Positions 12,397 through 23,721 of a stretch of DNA of 64,000 nucleotides are shown here, piece by piece. Source of the DNA: Metallyticus violacea (Eukaryota > Arthropoda > Insecta > Mantodea > Metallyticidae). The stretch is taken from assembly GCA_030762175.1 (NCBI GenBank), contig CM060846.1:310840512-310904511 (forward strand), read 5' to 3'. Under the pieces are notes generated by a model. The model was not told the origin of the DNA and did not search any database. It was given only the letters and a program-made list of their open reading frames with translations. A program made the translations under genes and the position numbers. How positions within the stretch are numbered: position 1 is the stretch's first letter; each line of letters starts with the position of its first letter.

Positions 12397-13776
12397 ATAC
12401 GCCCTTTAAATGTTTGCTGTATACACGAGGTTTCCGTAACGGCTAACCAGTTGGAAACTGCTGAGAACGATGTACAATGACGCAATGGAAATATTCAGAA
12501 TGTGCGGTTCAAGAGCAACAGTTCTAAAAGTATACTAGCTTACAAAACAAATATTAAATATGATTATACTCACGTTTAAGCAATTTTTACAACTGATTAA
12601 TCAAACTGTTGTTTCTCATTGCTGAATAACATGATGCGGTTAAAGGATTGAAAGTAGACGGGCAGTATTGAATTTGTGACCATTTAGAACGAAACCTGGC
12701 AACTCACTTCCAAAATCAGCGCAACAAATCAATATATGAGCGCCTTTGGCTGTCTTAATTGCTAAATTACTGAAAATTAAACGGTACCGATTACTGAAGT
12801 GCAGGTTTTATAACCACAAAGACATCCTCTTTGATAGCGGCGTTTTCTATGTATCCAGTGCGAGAATACATTCCAGTTACTGGACTCAGCAGTGCCCAAT
12901 ATTTTAATTGATACAACGTTTATTAAGCATAACAGGAAAATATAATCCAACATCATCTGTTAAGTAACATTTACACTTAATGTACACAAGAGGAAAAATA
13001 GGCCTGCGTTTCCTGCAGACATACAACCACTTTCCAGTTCTACGCATGCTGCCGCAAAGTACTCCTAACGTGCGAAAGTCAGGGAAGCCCATTATACTGG
13101 ACGCAGAAGAAATGGCATATGGCGATCAGGCAACCCTGCTCGAAGCCTCGTTGCCATACTAAGTAGGCGTGTGCGAACGAGAACTCTACACAGAGTAAAA
13201 CTCAATAAAAAGTCTTGAGCTTACTTGATCTATACTGGGAAAAAGTTCCCTTCCTTAAATGTTGTATTTATTAAGCGTAATTTCACTACTTTGACTATGC
13301 AACTATGAAACCGTTGTCTTGTCCTAATTCCCTTAACATTTTAACCACAAGGAAATTCAGGCACATACTAACACCCACATAGCCAAATTCTACTTTTTGG
13401 AAATGATTATGATATTTAAACACATATTATAACAGAACCAGTCCTTGAACGTTAAACACAATTTATAAATTAATCATAAATATATATTTGTAATAAAGTA
13501 AATGTGGCAACATATAATCCTGAAATTTACATTTTCAGTACAGTTGAATTGGTAATTGAAAATGGGGAAACCCCACCAATTTAAGAATTGATTGTATTAA
13601 AATCATTTTGTTATTCGATTAAAACTAATTAGCAATTTTTTCAAATGGCTAAGTGACTAAATTCTAAGATTGTAATGTGTCACTAAAGTGTATGAACAAC
13701 ACTAAGTATTTTAAATTTATTTTTAGTTTTCTCAAAACATGTTTGCATAAACACTGCTCCCTTTTCGATTCAGTGA
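12397..13776. other. Spacer
   Basis: No gene recognised. The open frames near 12904-13162 (both strands) have ordinary composition, but no motif and no repeat copy were found. Confidence 0.5.
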
Positions 13777-13824
13777 TGTTGTTGTTGTTGTTGTTGTTGT
13801 TATTATTATTATTATTATTATTAT
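13776..13824 (+). repeat. Compound microsatellite (GTT)n-(ATT)n
   Basis: About eight GTT units at 13777-13801 switch directly to about eight ATT units ending at 13824. The open frames over it (poly-Leu on plus, poly-Asn on minus) are artefacts of the repeat. Confidence 0.95.
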
Positions 13825-15003
13825 ATAACAATATAATGTATAGTAAGAGTAAAGTTAATATAAAAATGCCATAACATGTTAAATATGCAAGACCTACTCC
13901 ACTACCCAGATCCCAATGCAGAAAAAAAATTACACTCGTCGTCACCCCTACTAATGCCAAGAGCATACACAAAACTTTTACTCATTGTATTCATATTAGA
14001 AAATGTTTTGATGGTTGTTAAAAATCTGAAATTGTTTACAAATAATATTTCTCATATGTCCACGAAACGTAACAAAATATGAATTCGGCTTACATAAAAT
14101 CATCCATGAACAAAAATGATTAATCAACTACTATCCATTATCTTGATTGACTGCAATAAGTAATGAAACAACTTATAATAACAAGATGCATCAATAAGAT
14201 AGGTTCGTCACGCAGAAGTTGAGTAAACTGAGCGAATTCTTCAGTAAATTGAAATTGTGAAGGTCATTACAGAGCGCTAAAGCAACTTATTATGTTGTCT
14301 ATAAATTAAGTACAAATCTGATTGTTTTCACCTTTCCCGTTTTGTATTGAGGAATTTAAGAATTTTAATATACTGTTTGTGAAGGTTATTACAGAGGTCT
14401 CTTACAAAACAAATATAATTTCCGCACACGTATCACAAGAAACTTGTATATACAAATTATTTAATTAAAACTTACCGCAAGAAACAAGTGCTAATATTTT
14501 TGTGTTGTAAACTTTAATTTATAACAATAAAAATGAAATGAATATCTATACAAAACGGAAATTCTTTGATATAAAGTGATGGTTATTTTAGAGTGCTACT
14601 TATTTATATTTAACGGAAGCACAATGTAATAAGCGAGAAGTCTTTAATGATTACATTAATATTTCATATTTGCCATCTTCATGACAAGGCTTTTTGTCAA
14701 AAATAAAACTTCTGCATCGTTATCGTTAACAGGCAAATCACAAGTAGCTACCAGGATGTCATCAGTGTTGACCCAATAATCATTGCTGAACAATACTTTA
14801 TATGTGTAATAATCAGAGGTGCGATATAATAGCACACATTTGGAATTTCACTCTCGATGATGTTATTTTTTTACAAAACAAACTTTTAAGAAGAAATTGA
14901 TCTTTGTCCAGCCTCAGTGAAATAAAGAATACAAAAGTCATTGACATATATATATATATTCCCAGCACGAACTTAATTATAAAATAAAAATTATGGCCTT
15001 TAA

Positions 15004-15008
<5 letters not shown>
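13825..15008. other. AT-rich spacer
   Basis: No coding feature. A short TA run lies at 14945-14959. Confidence 0.55.

Positions 15009-15061
<53 letters not shown>
15009..15061. repeat. (TA)n microsatellite
   Basis: About 26 uninterrupted TA units. The flanks are similar to each other: ATTATGGCCTTTAATTA on the left and ATTATGGCATTACTG on the right. This suggests that the repeat expanded inside a small local duplication. Confidence 0.95.
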
Positions 15062-15064
<3 letters not shown>

Positions 15065-15636
15065 GGCATTACTGTCTTTTATTAATATGACGAACTCTAA
15101 AGCTAGCCAATAAAAAACTGAATTAAAACGTTATTTAGTGACGCCATTATTATAAAAAAAATAAATTCAAAATCGTAAAAAGAGTTCAATATACTTTCTA
15201 ATCTATTGAACTTTCCCTACAACCGCTACTTAAGGGCATTTTAAACTTTGGTTTTCACTGATAATGGCTCGGTTTCCGCTGATTCGCAGAAATTATTTTT
15301 TATTTAACTGGATTATATCGGTTTTGTTGCGAAAAAAATATATTTGTTCCACTAGAGTGATTTTTATATTTGATTGTCAGCTATACCCCTACTTCTAATA
15401 GCCCTATTTAGCTGACTTTCAAAAACTATTTTTCTTGTATTATTTCAAGGCATATACCGAAATTTGTTGCGAAAAAAAAACAATCATTGCGTTCGACAGG
15501 TTGATTTTTATGTTTTCGTTCTAGTTAACACCAACTCCTCTATTGGTTCAATTATGTTGGTTAACGAACTTTATAATTCGTTTGTTAATTGATTGTTATA
15601 TGTCAAGTTTCGTTGAGGAAAAAACAAAATTTGCGG
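15062..15636. other. AT-rich spacer
   Basis: Nothing supportable was seen. Confidence 0.55.
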
Positions 15637-15950
15637 CCGATAGAGCGTTGTTCATTTGATTTATTTACGGACGCTCTTTAACATTACATATCATCAGCGT
15701 CCCAATCTATTCAGGGCGTGAAACGGCCAACAACTTTTGCTCAGAGATCTCTTCTTTCAGAAGAGCTTAAGGTTCTTTATCGTGCCGTAAGTGTACGACA
15801 CGGGATCCACGGCTTTACACCCCTTCAGAAGGAAGCCATACTTAAGATTTTTACGCCCGAAAAAAATCCATCGATCCTGGCCGGGTTTGAACCCGCGATC
15901 TTGGGTTTAGAAGGCACTACACTACCAGGACCGACACCGATAGAGCGTTG
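15637..15950 (-). mobile_element. SINE family B, full-length minus-strand copy with 14-bp target-site duplication
   Basis: The body lies at 15651-15936 on the minus strand. The reverse complement contains the head (ACTACACTACCAGGACCG at the right), the B box (GGGTTTGAACCCG) and the body (GTACGACACGGGATCCACGG). The tail is TTGATTTATTTACGGACGC at the left. CCGATAGAGCGTTG is repeated exactly at 15637-15650 and 15937-15950. This is the longest perfect duplication in the window and points to a comparatively recent insertion. The plus-strand open frame at 15718-15951 is SINE sequence. Confidence 0.93.
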
Positions 15951-16512
15951 ACAGACACACAACACACATATATTTTATTTTTATCTGCATTTTTAGTGCC
16001 TAATAAGCAGTATCGATGGAGATTTTAAGAAAATTTTCAAAAATATTTGCATAAGTACAATCTCCATCCTTCGAAATTTGCTAATAAATCTTTTTTTTTT
16101 CATTAGGGCAACGTGCATAAAAATGATTTTAAGTAAATTTACTGCAGTGCAAAATTAATGGACCACACACATGCATCTATATACTGATTTGGTTTTTGTA
16201 AATGCATACAAATATAACATGGTTAGCCATTTATATCTAATTGCAGCGTTCTCTACAAGTAGAACATACAATTTGAACCAAGCTACTGGAAAAGAAAATG
16301 TAATGCAAAATACAATTTAATTAAAATATGAGTATTAAAAGTTGTAGCGCATATCAAGAACTCTGCTAAATATGTAATTTGATTCGCGCAAGAAAGCTTC
16401 CATTGTTCTAAGAAAAATTTATTTTACCAACTTTATATCCAAATCATGGATTGGTGGTTAACTTTCTTTGACAACTTTTATTAATTAAGTCGCTCTTTCA
16501 ATAAGTGAGATA
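15951..16512. other. AT-rich spacer
   Basis: No gene or repeat family recognised. Confidence 0.55.
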
Positions 16513-16556
16513 TCATTATTAATATTATTATTATTACTACTATTATTGTTATCATT

Positions 16557-16587
<31 letters not shown>

Positions 16588-16590
16588 TTA
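16513..16590. repeat. Imperfect (ATT)n microsatellite
   Basis: An ATT-based repeat interrupted by ACT, GTT and ATC units. Confidence 0.9.
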
Positions 16591-17611
16591 GCAAGGCAAC
16601 TCACCAAATACTCCAGTTTATTCAATTTGTCACATTTAACTCCATATTTCTGCTGCACTCCCAAGATCGAACTGAACTTCTGTATAGGCTAGCACAAATC
16701 TTTAAAATATACACTAACTTCGAAATTTCTGAACACCTCATACCTAATCGGCATAGACAGGACAGCATCATACTTATCATCTAATTCAATGAAAGGGACA
16801 TACTTTTCTTGGCAGTATTTGTAAACAGGCGTACTTTTCTTTACTTAACCCCACTTACAAAGAGTCGAAACATGTTACAACATCCTGCTCCCAACAGTAA
16901 TTAAAACTCTATTCATCTAGCTCTAAAGCCCAGCTTCATGGGTTCTTCCGAATCTTTCCTTTCATTACTAAGCCTCACCATCACATGTGATGGTAGATTA
17001 AATTATGTCCTTCCTAATTACAAATGTTGTTACAAAATGTTTAATACACACTACAGTTTTATTATTAACTACAAAATTTCCAGGATATACGCTCTTTATA
17101 CACTTCTTCTTTAATGATTGTTCTTTAGGAAAGTTACATATGGCAGTATGCGGTGCACTGTCATAATTAAAGATATAACTGAGCACGCAACAAGGGCGAT
17201 CCATGATATTCTAAAAACATTCAGTTACATGAGTTCTGGTTTAATTTCACTTCATATTAACTTAATAAAACAAAAGAAGTAACGCATTACTGTTGATTTA
17301 ATTTCAACTATATACCACTGTAATAAACAACATAACTACAATTGGAGAAGTAAACAAACCCATGAGGTTAATAGCACAAACATGTCCGAACCTCAACCTG
17401 CGCCATTTTCTGTACTAGCAATACCAGCATTGGGGTGTGGTTAGTGGAGTCGGTCTTGAATAAAGCCCGAGACTTCTGGTAGGTGATATATACAGCTTCT
17501 CTTACGGTGCTAGCCAAGTAAACTCAGCAAAGACGTCATTTTTCAAACAACAGCAGTTGTTTTCTGCTTCTAACCCGTAAAGTATCACTTAAGGTAAGAC
17601 CCTAATTTTGA

Positions 17612-17615
<4 letters not shown>
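16591..17615. other. Spacer, GC-richer 17380-17600
   Basis: No coding region recognised. The last 200 bases have a more even composition and end in CTTAAGGTAAGACC at about 17588-17601, which fits the 5' splice-site consensus. This alone does not establish an exon. Confidence 0.35.

Positions 17616-17649
<34 letters not shown>
17616..17649. repeat. (TA)n microsatellite
   Basis: About 17 TA units. Confidence 0.95.
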
Positions 17650-17650
<1 letters not shown>

Positions 17651-20600
17651 CAGATTGTTCAACACTTTTAAAAAGCGACACAAAACACTGAAAATTTCTA
17701 TATTTCAGACCAAAGCCCTTTTCCAAGAAGCAGCAAACCGTTAAGAAAAAATACTTCATTATTATAATTATATTAAACTTTTATGACACATGTTTAGAGA
17801 ACTTTAATCCTGACAAAACTCTTTTAGATATCCTTAAATCTGAGCCATACTCCGTTCAAGAGCTTTCATCCATTTGTTTCAGTTGCTAAAGTAAAAATTA
17901 TGTTCATGTCTCCTCATTTAAAATAGGGCAATCAGGTATACAGAAAAGAATTTTTTGGCTAAACTTATTCAAAAGCAAAATTTGAGAATGGGGCAGATTC
18001 TTATTCATAATTTTCTTAACATTTTAGGCTTTATAGACCTATCTCATATTGAATGGGATGATTTTTATTAATTTTATAATTAATTACACTGTCTTTCAGA
18101 GTTATTTTTATTTACAATAACAGAGTAATTATAATTTTATTTAAATACTAGATTTTATCTAATATTTTGATTTTATATTTAAGTTTTCTACCCTTCCTAC
18201 TCTTTAATTTGTTTATAATACGGTGGTGTACATAGTTTAAATTTAATTTTTACTTCATTATCCTTTGTTTAGTATTTAGCAATGTTGACGTGCTTGAACC
18301 ATTAAAATCAAACTTACTGCAGTAGAACTATATTTTCCTCTAAAAATATTTTTGCATACTATAATTATAAATAGAGTTCGTTTTTTCTCAAAATCTTTAA
18401 TATTATGCTACATTATGGAACCAATTAATTAAAATTATTCCAGTAAAAATTATGTCATTAATTTGTTTTCTTTGCTAAAATGTCGCCATTATCAGAATAT
18501 TTTTGTACTATAATATTACGGAAAAAATGTATGCATTACTGAATACATAATCATTCATTCAATCATTCCAGAATACATAATTAGAAAATGAATAACAAAT
18601 TATTAATCCATATAAGATATAAATGAATAGGTAGAATTTAATAACACTAATCTGATCTTAAATATGTGCTAGCGATAAATTTTCTGTAATAAACTTAATC
18701 TTTTAACTGCTCATCCAATTGATGAATGTTGTCCATTCCTTCTGATAAATATGAAAGATTTTATACAGTATTTAGTCTTTTCAGCTTGCGCTAAAAATTC
18801 TTGTGGTAAATCCATCTTCACTAGCTACAATAGCATTCAGAAACGAGCTAATTCCCATCGATACGATACCGTCAAAAGTAAAAACGGAGCCACTGACTTC
18901 AAAGCAATTCATTTGAATTTTTTCATTAAAGTGAATTTTATTTTTAACATCCTTTTAATAATAGCGTTTGTTTATAATGTTATATAATTCTTGTATTCGT
19001 AAACAAACTGAACTCACTTCCCTTGATTCCGTAACATTTACGCGTGCAACTAAGCAGAAAATCATGACTAAATATCATTATATATTATTATTTTACTTTT
19101 CCATATTTTGTATGTAGGTATTTTATCTTCCATATTATTCGGATTACTATAACCGAAATATGTCTCTCCAAATGCACTTAATCTTATACATATTACATTT
19201 AAACTTAAACTTAAGAGTATCTGTTTCATTAAGAATTATTACTCGGATCATTTAGCAAACTATAGCGTGTTTCCAATCAGTAAATAGAACATCATCATCA
19301 GCAAATTAAGCTTTTGTATAAAGCAAATGTACAGTTTTTTATCTTTAACTGAGAAAAAAAGTTGTTAACAAGCGTCTTTAAGCAGCAGTTCATCATTTCG
19401 TTTAATGTAGCAATTTCTTAATTAAACTATGCACATTTCGAAACACACATAAAAGAAGCTTATACTATTATAAACTATTTTACCACCCATGCTGTCTTAT
19501 ATATCGTTCACTGTTTGGTTCTTTAAATCTTAAAACTGAACGATGTATAAAAAATAAGTAATTAACGGGTGCAATATATTCAAAAACGCATAAGTCCAGA
19601 AATCAATGAGAGTAAGAATAGAAACCAATGACGCAGTAAGAAATACATTTTTTTTAACAAAATCTGGGCTAAATTTAGTTTTATGATAGTTGCAATTAAA
19701 ACATAATTTGAAGAACGTATCGAATAAACATAAAACTGTTTTCTTATATCGCTCATATAGATATGATGTCCATTTAACATGTACTTGATAAAGCATGAGA
19801 TCGGAACACACCAGGTAGGCTCAAACCTTTGATAATATTTTCCTAACAAAACAGTGAAACACGAAAAATAAATAGAGCCTTTCATGTTTTTTGAAGGAGT
19901 TATTCAATTATCTCTGCGCGTTTTATTCAATTTTACCAGCCTACATCATTTAAAAACAAGTGAATTATCGGTTTACATAACTTGGAAAGGTAATTTTAAG
20001 TCAAGTCGTTTTAATTTGATATAGTGCAGATCAAAACATTCTACTTCAAAAGGCCCTGTGGAGGATAAACCAACAAAAATGAAAAATTGGATTAAACGTA
20101 TAGAATATTATGTTACTGATTTTAGGTATTATGACATTAATTGAAACAAAGTTGTGGCGCAAAAGTTGTCCCTGAGCAGAATTAAAAAGCGCGAGTTAGT
20201 GCTTTTGCAAATATTTTTAATCAAAGTAATTAACTCAAGCACAGTTGATTCGTTTGGTGCAACATATATTCCCAAATCGATTCCCTACTCCAGTTCAACA
20301 TGATCTGATTAAGCCATAAACAAAACAGAGGATTTGATTGATTATACGCTACGCAGCTTTGTCCTCGCACTTTCATAATTATGTATTCGTGATCATGACT
20401 GCACGGGTTAGCCATTGTTGCTCATCCTCCTATAGGGAACGTGTTTCATGTGCACTTGAAATTGAAGCAAAAACGACGGCTAAATCTCTCTCGCGTGACA
20501 TTTATTTAATGCTGATTCGTTAGCTCGATAATTAAATATGAGACTGTTTTCCGCTCCTAAGCCGCGTCGTTTTGTTTTCATTCTGCATGTGTCGCTTCTT

Positions 20601-21057
20601 AGATTTACGTACTTCCGCCATTCGGCAGGGCTGACGAGGCCTCCCTAATGCATACGTGCACCTACTCCTAGCCTAGTGCCTCATTTTTGACATAAATAGC
20701 GAAATTAGTGGGTACTGCGATGAATTCTTAATGAAAGTTCTTAAAGGATCCGAATACTTGTATGCACTATTTCTCTTTCAATCTGTTTCACTTACCATTG
20801 CGCGATATCCACATAGCTTAGTGATAAAGTTCAAGGAGACAGAGGTACGCAAAGAAACTTCTAACGAAATTAACTTGTGGTTGCAGATATTTTACTTCAG
20901 CGCCTTTCATCTATTTGTATATATCTGCGTCAAGACTCAGGGCCAGAGTAGAACGCAATTGGGATGCGGATTTTTAAAACTTACCAGTAGAATTTGCGTG
21001 TTTCAGACCAAGTGAGAGGGTTGATGTGCTGTGTACTACAGAGCAAACCAATGAATT
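17650..21057. other. Long AT-rich spacer
   Basis: No supported gene, SINE or transposon in about 3.4 kb. Open frames at 18751-18987, 19530-19885 and 20731-21015 have no recognisable motif. Confidence 0.5.
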
Positions 21058-21800
21058 TTAAAATATTTTACTTAGCAACATTAAGAAAAAGCGTTGAAGC
21101 TGGCCACCGTCATTGTCCATACATTTTTGGCACTTTTTTAAAAAACTATCACCACTCGCTGTGATTCACGTTGAGTAATGCAGACTATTTCCTGCTTGGT
21201 ATTTGTTTTCAACTCTTCTAGGGTGTGTGGTTTTGTCTTGTATACTGCATATTTTAAGTTATTCCACAAATAAAGTCGTAAGGGGCTAGGTCGGGCGGCC
21301 GAGATGGGTACCAATCCTTTATAATATCACTATCATTCTATAACACAATTTCTCTCATTGAAATATCTACTGTATGAGATGTGACAGAATCTTGTTGAAA
21401 AAAGACAAAATCAACTCACCGTCGATCAGTTCTCTCAGTTTTCATATTTATTTTATATCGTTTTAACAATGACTCCTTACACAGAGTCATAAGAAATTCC
21501 CGTTTGTTGTGAATGATGTCTTAAGTAATTTTTTGAGAGAATTCTCAAAAACTATGATCGATGTTGTCTAAAATTTCTTCGGTAAGAACCATACGCTGTC
21601 TGCTAGGTTTCTTAGACTGAACGCTACTTGTGTTTGAAGTTTTTTTTTATAAAGATTATGGATTGTTGTACGACCAGGAACTTTTACATCAAGTAATGGT
21701 TCTTCATATCGTCTTTAAATTTGAGGAACTGGCTGAATTAACAGTACAAATCATAAATAAATACACGTTGTGCAGTAGAAAACATATACTGAGCTTAATT
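21058..21800 (-). pseudogene. T2: decayed Tc1/mariner-superfamily transposase
   Basis: On the minus strand, reading from about 21800 downward: VYFSTAQRVFIYDLYC, then VPGRTTIHNLYKK, KPSRQRMVLTEEILDNIDH, and near 21370-21415 FFQQDSVTSHTVDISMREI. The last keeps the Asp of the QQD motif. Between 21180 and 21310 it reads ARPSPLRLYLWNNLKYAVY, a mutated form of the PPRSPDLxPxDFxLWGxLK motif, followed by KTKPHTLEELKTNTKQEI. Near the end it reads CMDNDGGQLQRFF, then TAA at 21058-21060. Stops and frameshifts lie between the blocks. Block order and spacing support one ancestral transposase. No terminal inverted repeats were found by eye. T1 and T2 belong to different subfamilies judging by motif spelling. 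Confidence 0.8.
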
Positions 21801-21880
21801 CACTTAGAACAAAACACACTACTCAAATGAACTCAATCACTATCTACGGCGGGAAACGCGTCTACACATGCTCAGTGAAA

Positions 21881-21893
21881 AGGGGGGGGGGGA
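21881..21893 (+). repeat. Poly-G run
   Basis: A run of about 12 G after AAAA. Base-call length may be uncertain in such runs. Confidence 0.8.
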
Positions 21894-22026
21894 CACCACC
21901 GCACGCTTTTACAGCTCATTGGATAACCTTGCACGGTTTGTATGCCTTATTCGTAAACGAAGTTGGCGTTTGAATATCAGAGATTTTTTAATAGTGTTTA
22001 ACGTTTTTACTACTTGGAAATTACAG

Positions 22027-22250
22027 ACGGTGATCACTGATGATACATGAAACGAAATGATAAATTGGGAAAGGATTTTTTTAAGGAAGGAAGCGTTCTA
22101 GGCCTAAGCTTAAAGCACCTTCCAGGCATTTTTCATTTATGAGGACTGAGGAAAACCTGGAAAAAACCTGAGCCAAGGAGGATGATCTGGCGGGAATCGA
22201 AACTCCTACTCACGATTTAGCGCTTTAACGACCTCGACCATCCGGACGAT
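22027..22250 (-). mobile_element. SINE family A, minus strand, 3' tail missing
   Basis: Reverse complement of family A: ACTGATGATACATGA, GCATTTTTCATTTATGAGG, AAACCTGG, GGCGGGAATCGAAACTCC and CGACCTCGACCATCCGG. The head with both promoter boxes is present but mutated. The 3' CGGGCGTTAAACACTACT segment is missing. AATTACAGA on the left and AATTTCAGA on the right may be a decayed target-site duplication. Confidence 0.85.
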
Positions 22251-22820
22251 GAATTTCAGAAATGGTTAGGCCTGGGCAACCTGGAGGAGTTTAAAAGGGA
22301 AGTAGATGTTAAAGCGATGACTTTTCAGAAAATCAACTCACAGAGAATAGATTTATTATTCGTATAATTTAACATTAAAACTTGTGTTACTAGGTTATTT
22401 CGTTTTTAAACTGTTTCAACTTGTTAAAATGAATATAACTGTATCTAGATTTCACTTTTAGTGTCCGAGTTAAAAATAATTTACCTATTGCAGAATAGCT
22501 AATTCGGAAACTAAGTAATTGGAATTTTTGTGTATGCAGTTCTAAGAAGTTGAACACATAGCTGTTGGTTTTTATGAAAAAGAAATTCGTTTCGCAGTGA
22601 GTACAATTATTACTCAAAGTAAGGAACATCGGGGTTGGTTATAACAAATTTTAATTACGATTTTTTTGTACTTCTCCTGTTTGGGGTAATTTAGAAAAGG
22701 TTTCATTAGTTAGTATAATTTACAATTTGTCTCATTACAATGTAATTATACGCTTGGAACTATTTTAATAGTTTTTGGAAAATTGCAACTTTACAATCAC
22801 ATCACGCTTGTTACTTTCAA
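22251..22820. other. AT-rich spacer
   Basis: The minus open frame at 22390-22629 (79 codons) has no recognisable domain. Confidence 0.5.
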
Positions 22821-22830
22821 CCCCGAATCT

Positions 22831-23721
22831 GGGACAGGTTGTTACGTACCGTGGGGCAGCATGTAACACACGCTAAAATAGGTAACAAACATATTGATAT
22901 GAAATATTTTACTGGAGCGATTCCACTGTGCAGTCTATAATGCATTTCTGAATAAAGTGAGATACATTCTCACATTCTTGCCGTTATCGTCGTTAGAAAA
23001 AATTGTAGATATCCTAAGTTTGAGAGAGTATTGTGTATAACATTGTTTAATTAATCAAATTAATTACTAATACTTGTAATTGAATATTTAGGTAAACTAT
23101 AAAATTATAAATAAAATTTGAAGTTATAACACGAGACAACAAACATTATTTTAATTTGTTAGAAACCCCCCTCTCAACAATAGCACTGCCTGAATTAAAG
23201 CACACATTTACGTTTCTTGGAATTAATTATGAAGTGTTAAAGTGTTAAGTGACAGATACCAAGTCTTCTCGCTGCTTCCCTGACTGCCACTTCATTCTTA
23301 CAGGCCTCAGGTGCTTCCTCCATTATATGTAATGGAATGTTCCTTTTGTGTACCCTCATTTGTAAATAATAATATTTTTTGTAACAAATCAAAACTTGCC
23401 GCGCTTCAACGCTGTTAATATGCAAGCAGTAGCGCTGCCGCAGAACGCCATTATATATAGACGGCGAATACTGAAAACAGGTCTCGCCGTTTTTGTTTGT
23501 TCGCTGACACATCTATTCACAATAAACACAGGTCTAGGAACTACAGAGAACACGTGATTTAAAACCGTTTTCTTGTCTTCGAATTTCACTGCGTGTAGCG
23601 ATCACTACTTCAATGGCTGACTGAAAGACTTCGAACAAACTCAATTTATGCGCCTTCTAGCGGTTAAAACTCTAAATAAAGACGTTGTTACAACCTGCCC
23701 CTGTTACAGCCAGCTCCGGTT
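22831..23721 (-). mobile_element. T6: internally deleted pogo-like DNA transposon
   Basis: The two ends carry inverted repeats built of two related units of about 18-20 bp. From outside inward the left reads GGGACAGGTTGTTAC and then GGGGCAGCATGTAACAC. The right, reverse complemented, reads GAGCTGGCTGTAAC and then GGGCAGGTTGTAACA. The interior holds a minus-strand psq-type helix-turn-helix but no DDE catalytic domain, so the element of about 0.89 kb is a non-autonomous deletion derivative. The combination of a psq-type HTH and these inverted ends points to the pogo branch of Tc1/mariner. That assignment is by motif and has moderate certainty. Confidence 0.65.
23237..23359 (-). pseudogene. psq-type helix-turn-helix fragment of a pogo-like transposase
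   Basis: The 40-codon segment starts at a Met at 23357-23359. It contains MRVHKRNIPLHIMEEA, then EACKNEVAVREAARRLGI and CHLTL before a stop. The pattern of a basic N-terminus, an EEA helix, a VREAARRLGI helix and a final TL is that of the psq or pogo N-terminal DNA-binding domain. An in-frame extension upstream to 23512 exists but is not recognisable. Nothing after the HTH resembles the CENP-B-like or DDE domains, consistent with the internal deletion of T6. Confidence 0.6.

Noticed and set aside
22831..22872. GGGG-rich sequence considered as a telomere or quadruplex motif
   Set aside because: Better explained as the doubled end unit of T6, because the inverted counterpart is present at 23684-23719.
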